From Actinomycetota bacterium (GTDB taxonomy: Bacteria > Actinomycetota > Acidimicrobiia > Acidimicrobiales > Ilumatobacteraceae), in assembly GCA_009703975.1 (NCBI GenBank), contig WLFB01000086.1, positions 1-6,210 of the forward strand: DNA of 6,210 bases, given 5' to 3'. Position numbers and translations under genes: made by a program. Positions 5,989-6,210 of the stretch are shown piece by piece. Position 1 is the stretch's first letter. Each line of letters begins with the position of its first letter. Below the pieces are notes generated by a model. That model saw only the letters and a list, made by a program, of their open reading frames with translations, was not told the origin of the DNA and did not search any database.

Positions 5989-6210
5989 TTAGGCAGTTAC
6001 CCGGTCAGCGGCAAGTTTGCCGGCAACTTTGCCGATTCTGTCTATGCGCTTGAGCAACGCCTCGCGTGCAGTTTCAGCCTCGCTATTGAGACCAGTCAAA
6101 TCAGCAATCTTCCAGTGGCGCAATACAACTGGCACCAAAATCTGCTCATGGTGAATCGCGAGATCGTAAATGCCGACTCGAGCGATTTCTCGTGACAGAC
6201 GCTCAAAATC
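5989..6210 (-). CDS. Acyl-[acyl-carrier-protein] desaturase, C-terminal end
   Basis: The last 73 codons of a minus-strand gene run from the window edge to a TAA at 5989-5991. The peptide contains ARVGIYDLAIHHEQILVPVV and then LRHWKIADLTGL, the characteristic C-terminal pattern (xxGIYDxxxHxxxxxxPVLxxW) of the soluble diiron stearoyl-ACP-type desaturases found in plants, mycobacteria and other actinomycetes. These enzymes place a double bond in ACP-bound fatty acids using oxygen and reduced ferredoxin. The iron-ligand motifs lie upstream of the visible part, so activity cannot be judged. The last residues (GKVAGKLAADR) are a loosely repeated basic tail encoded by two palindromic 12-base units. 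The gene reads in the same direction as the transporter operon, but a hairpin and a promoter separate them, so a functional link is not implied. Confidence 0.75.
   Translation of the reverse strand, partial: DFERLSREIARVGIYDLAIHHEQILVPVVLRHWKIADLTGLNSEAETAREALLKRIDRIGKVAGKLAADRVTA
6009..6034. repeat. Two overlapping copies of a 14-base palindrome in the desaturase 3' end
   Basis: CGGCAAGTTTGCCG (6009-6022) and CGGCAACTTTGCCG (6021-6034) are near-identical inverted repeats that share two bases. In the gene they encode the repeated peptide GKVA-GKLA. This could be a recent 12-base duplication or simply codon use in a Gly-Lys-Ala-rich tail. Confidence 0.5.

Noticed and set aside
1..6210. Mobile element, CRISPR array, defence or toxin-antitoxin system
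   Set aside because: There is no transposase, integrase, spaced direct repeats or terminal inverted repeats, and all coding space is taken up by an ordinary importer and two metabolic gene ends.

Overview
The window is a conventional bacterial locus. Most of it is a complete five-component peptide/nickel-type (Dpp/Opp family) ABC importer read from the minus strand. It is flanked by the 3' ends of two unrelated metabolic genes. Base composition is moderate, well below that of typical high-GC actinomycetes. The combination of a soluble plant/mycobacterial-type acyl-ACP desaturase, a Tat-exported family 5 solute-binding protein, a GcvT-domain oxidoreductase tail and a fused double-ABC ATPase is compatible with a free-living, perhaps aquatic, actinomycetote of moderate GC. 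That assignment is inference and weak.

Layout from left to right. Positions 1-180 hold the last 59 codons of a plus-strand gene ending in a glycine-cleavage T-protein C-terminal domain. It converges on the transporter operon across a 35-bp gap with GC-rich hairpin potential. Read in its own direction, the operon runs from right to left. A consensus-like sigma-70/sigma-A promoter (TTGCCA, 18 bp, TATAAT; 5884-5913) is followed by the substrate-binding protein gene (5808-4186). A strong intrinsic terminator (4111-4152) comes next, in the 123-bp gap. After it lie a DppB-like permease (4062-3106), a DppC-like permease (3109-2246, GTG start) and one protein that fuses the DppD-like and DppF-like ATPases (2249-216). 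The last three genes are joined by 4-bp stop/start overlaps (GTGA and ATGA). On the far right (5989-6210) is the 3' end of a minus-strand acyl-ACP desaturase gene, followed by a short terminator-like hairpin.

The parts fit together as one importer. The binding protein captures a solute outside the membrane, the two permeases form the channel, and the two ATPase halves of the fused protein power it. The terminator behind the binding-protein gene probably lets it be made in excess over the membrane complex. The substrate cannot be read from the sequence; peptides are the family default, but other solutes are possible.

I see no CRISPR array, mobile element, RNA gene, toxin-antitoxin pair or defence system, and no previously undescribed system. 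The points worth a second look are the palindromes in the promoter, the internal terminator, a possible ten-codon leader ORF at the DppB start, the non-lipidated cysteine-containing binding protein, the cysteine clusters in both halves of the ATPase, and a substituted glycine in the DppC coupling loop.
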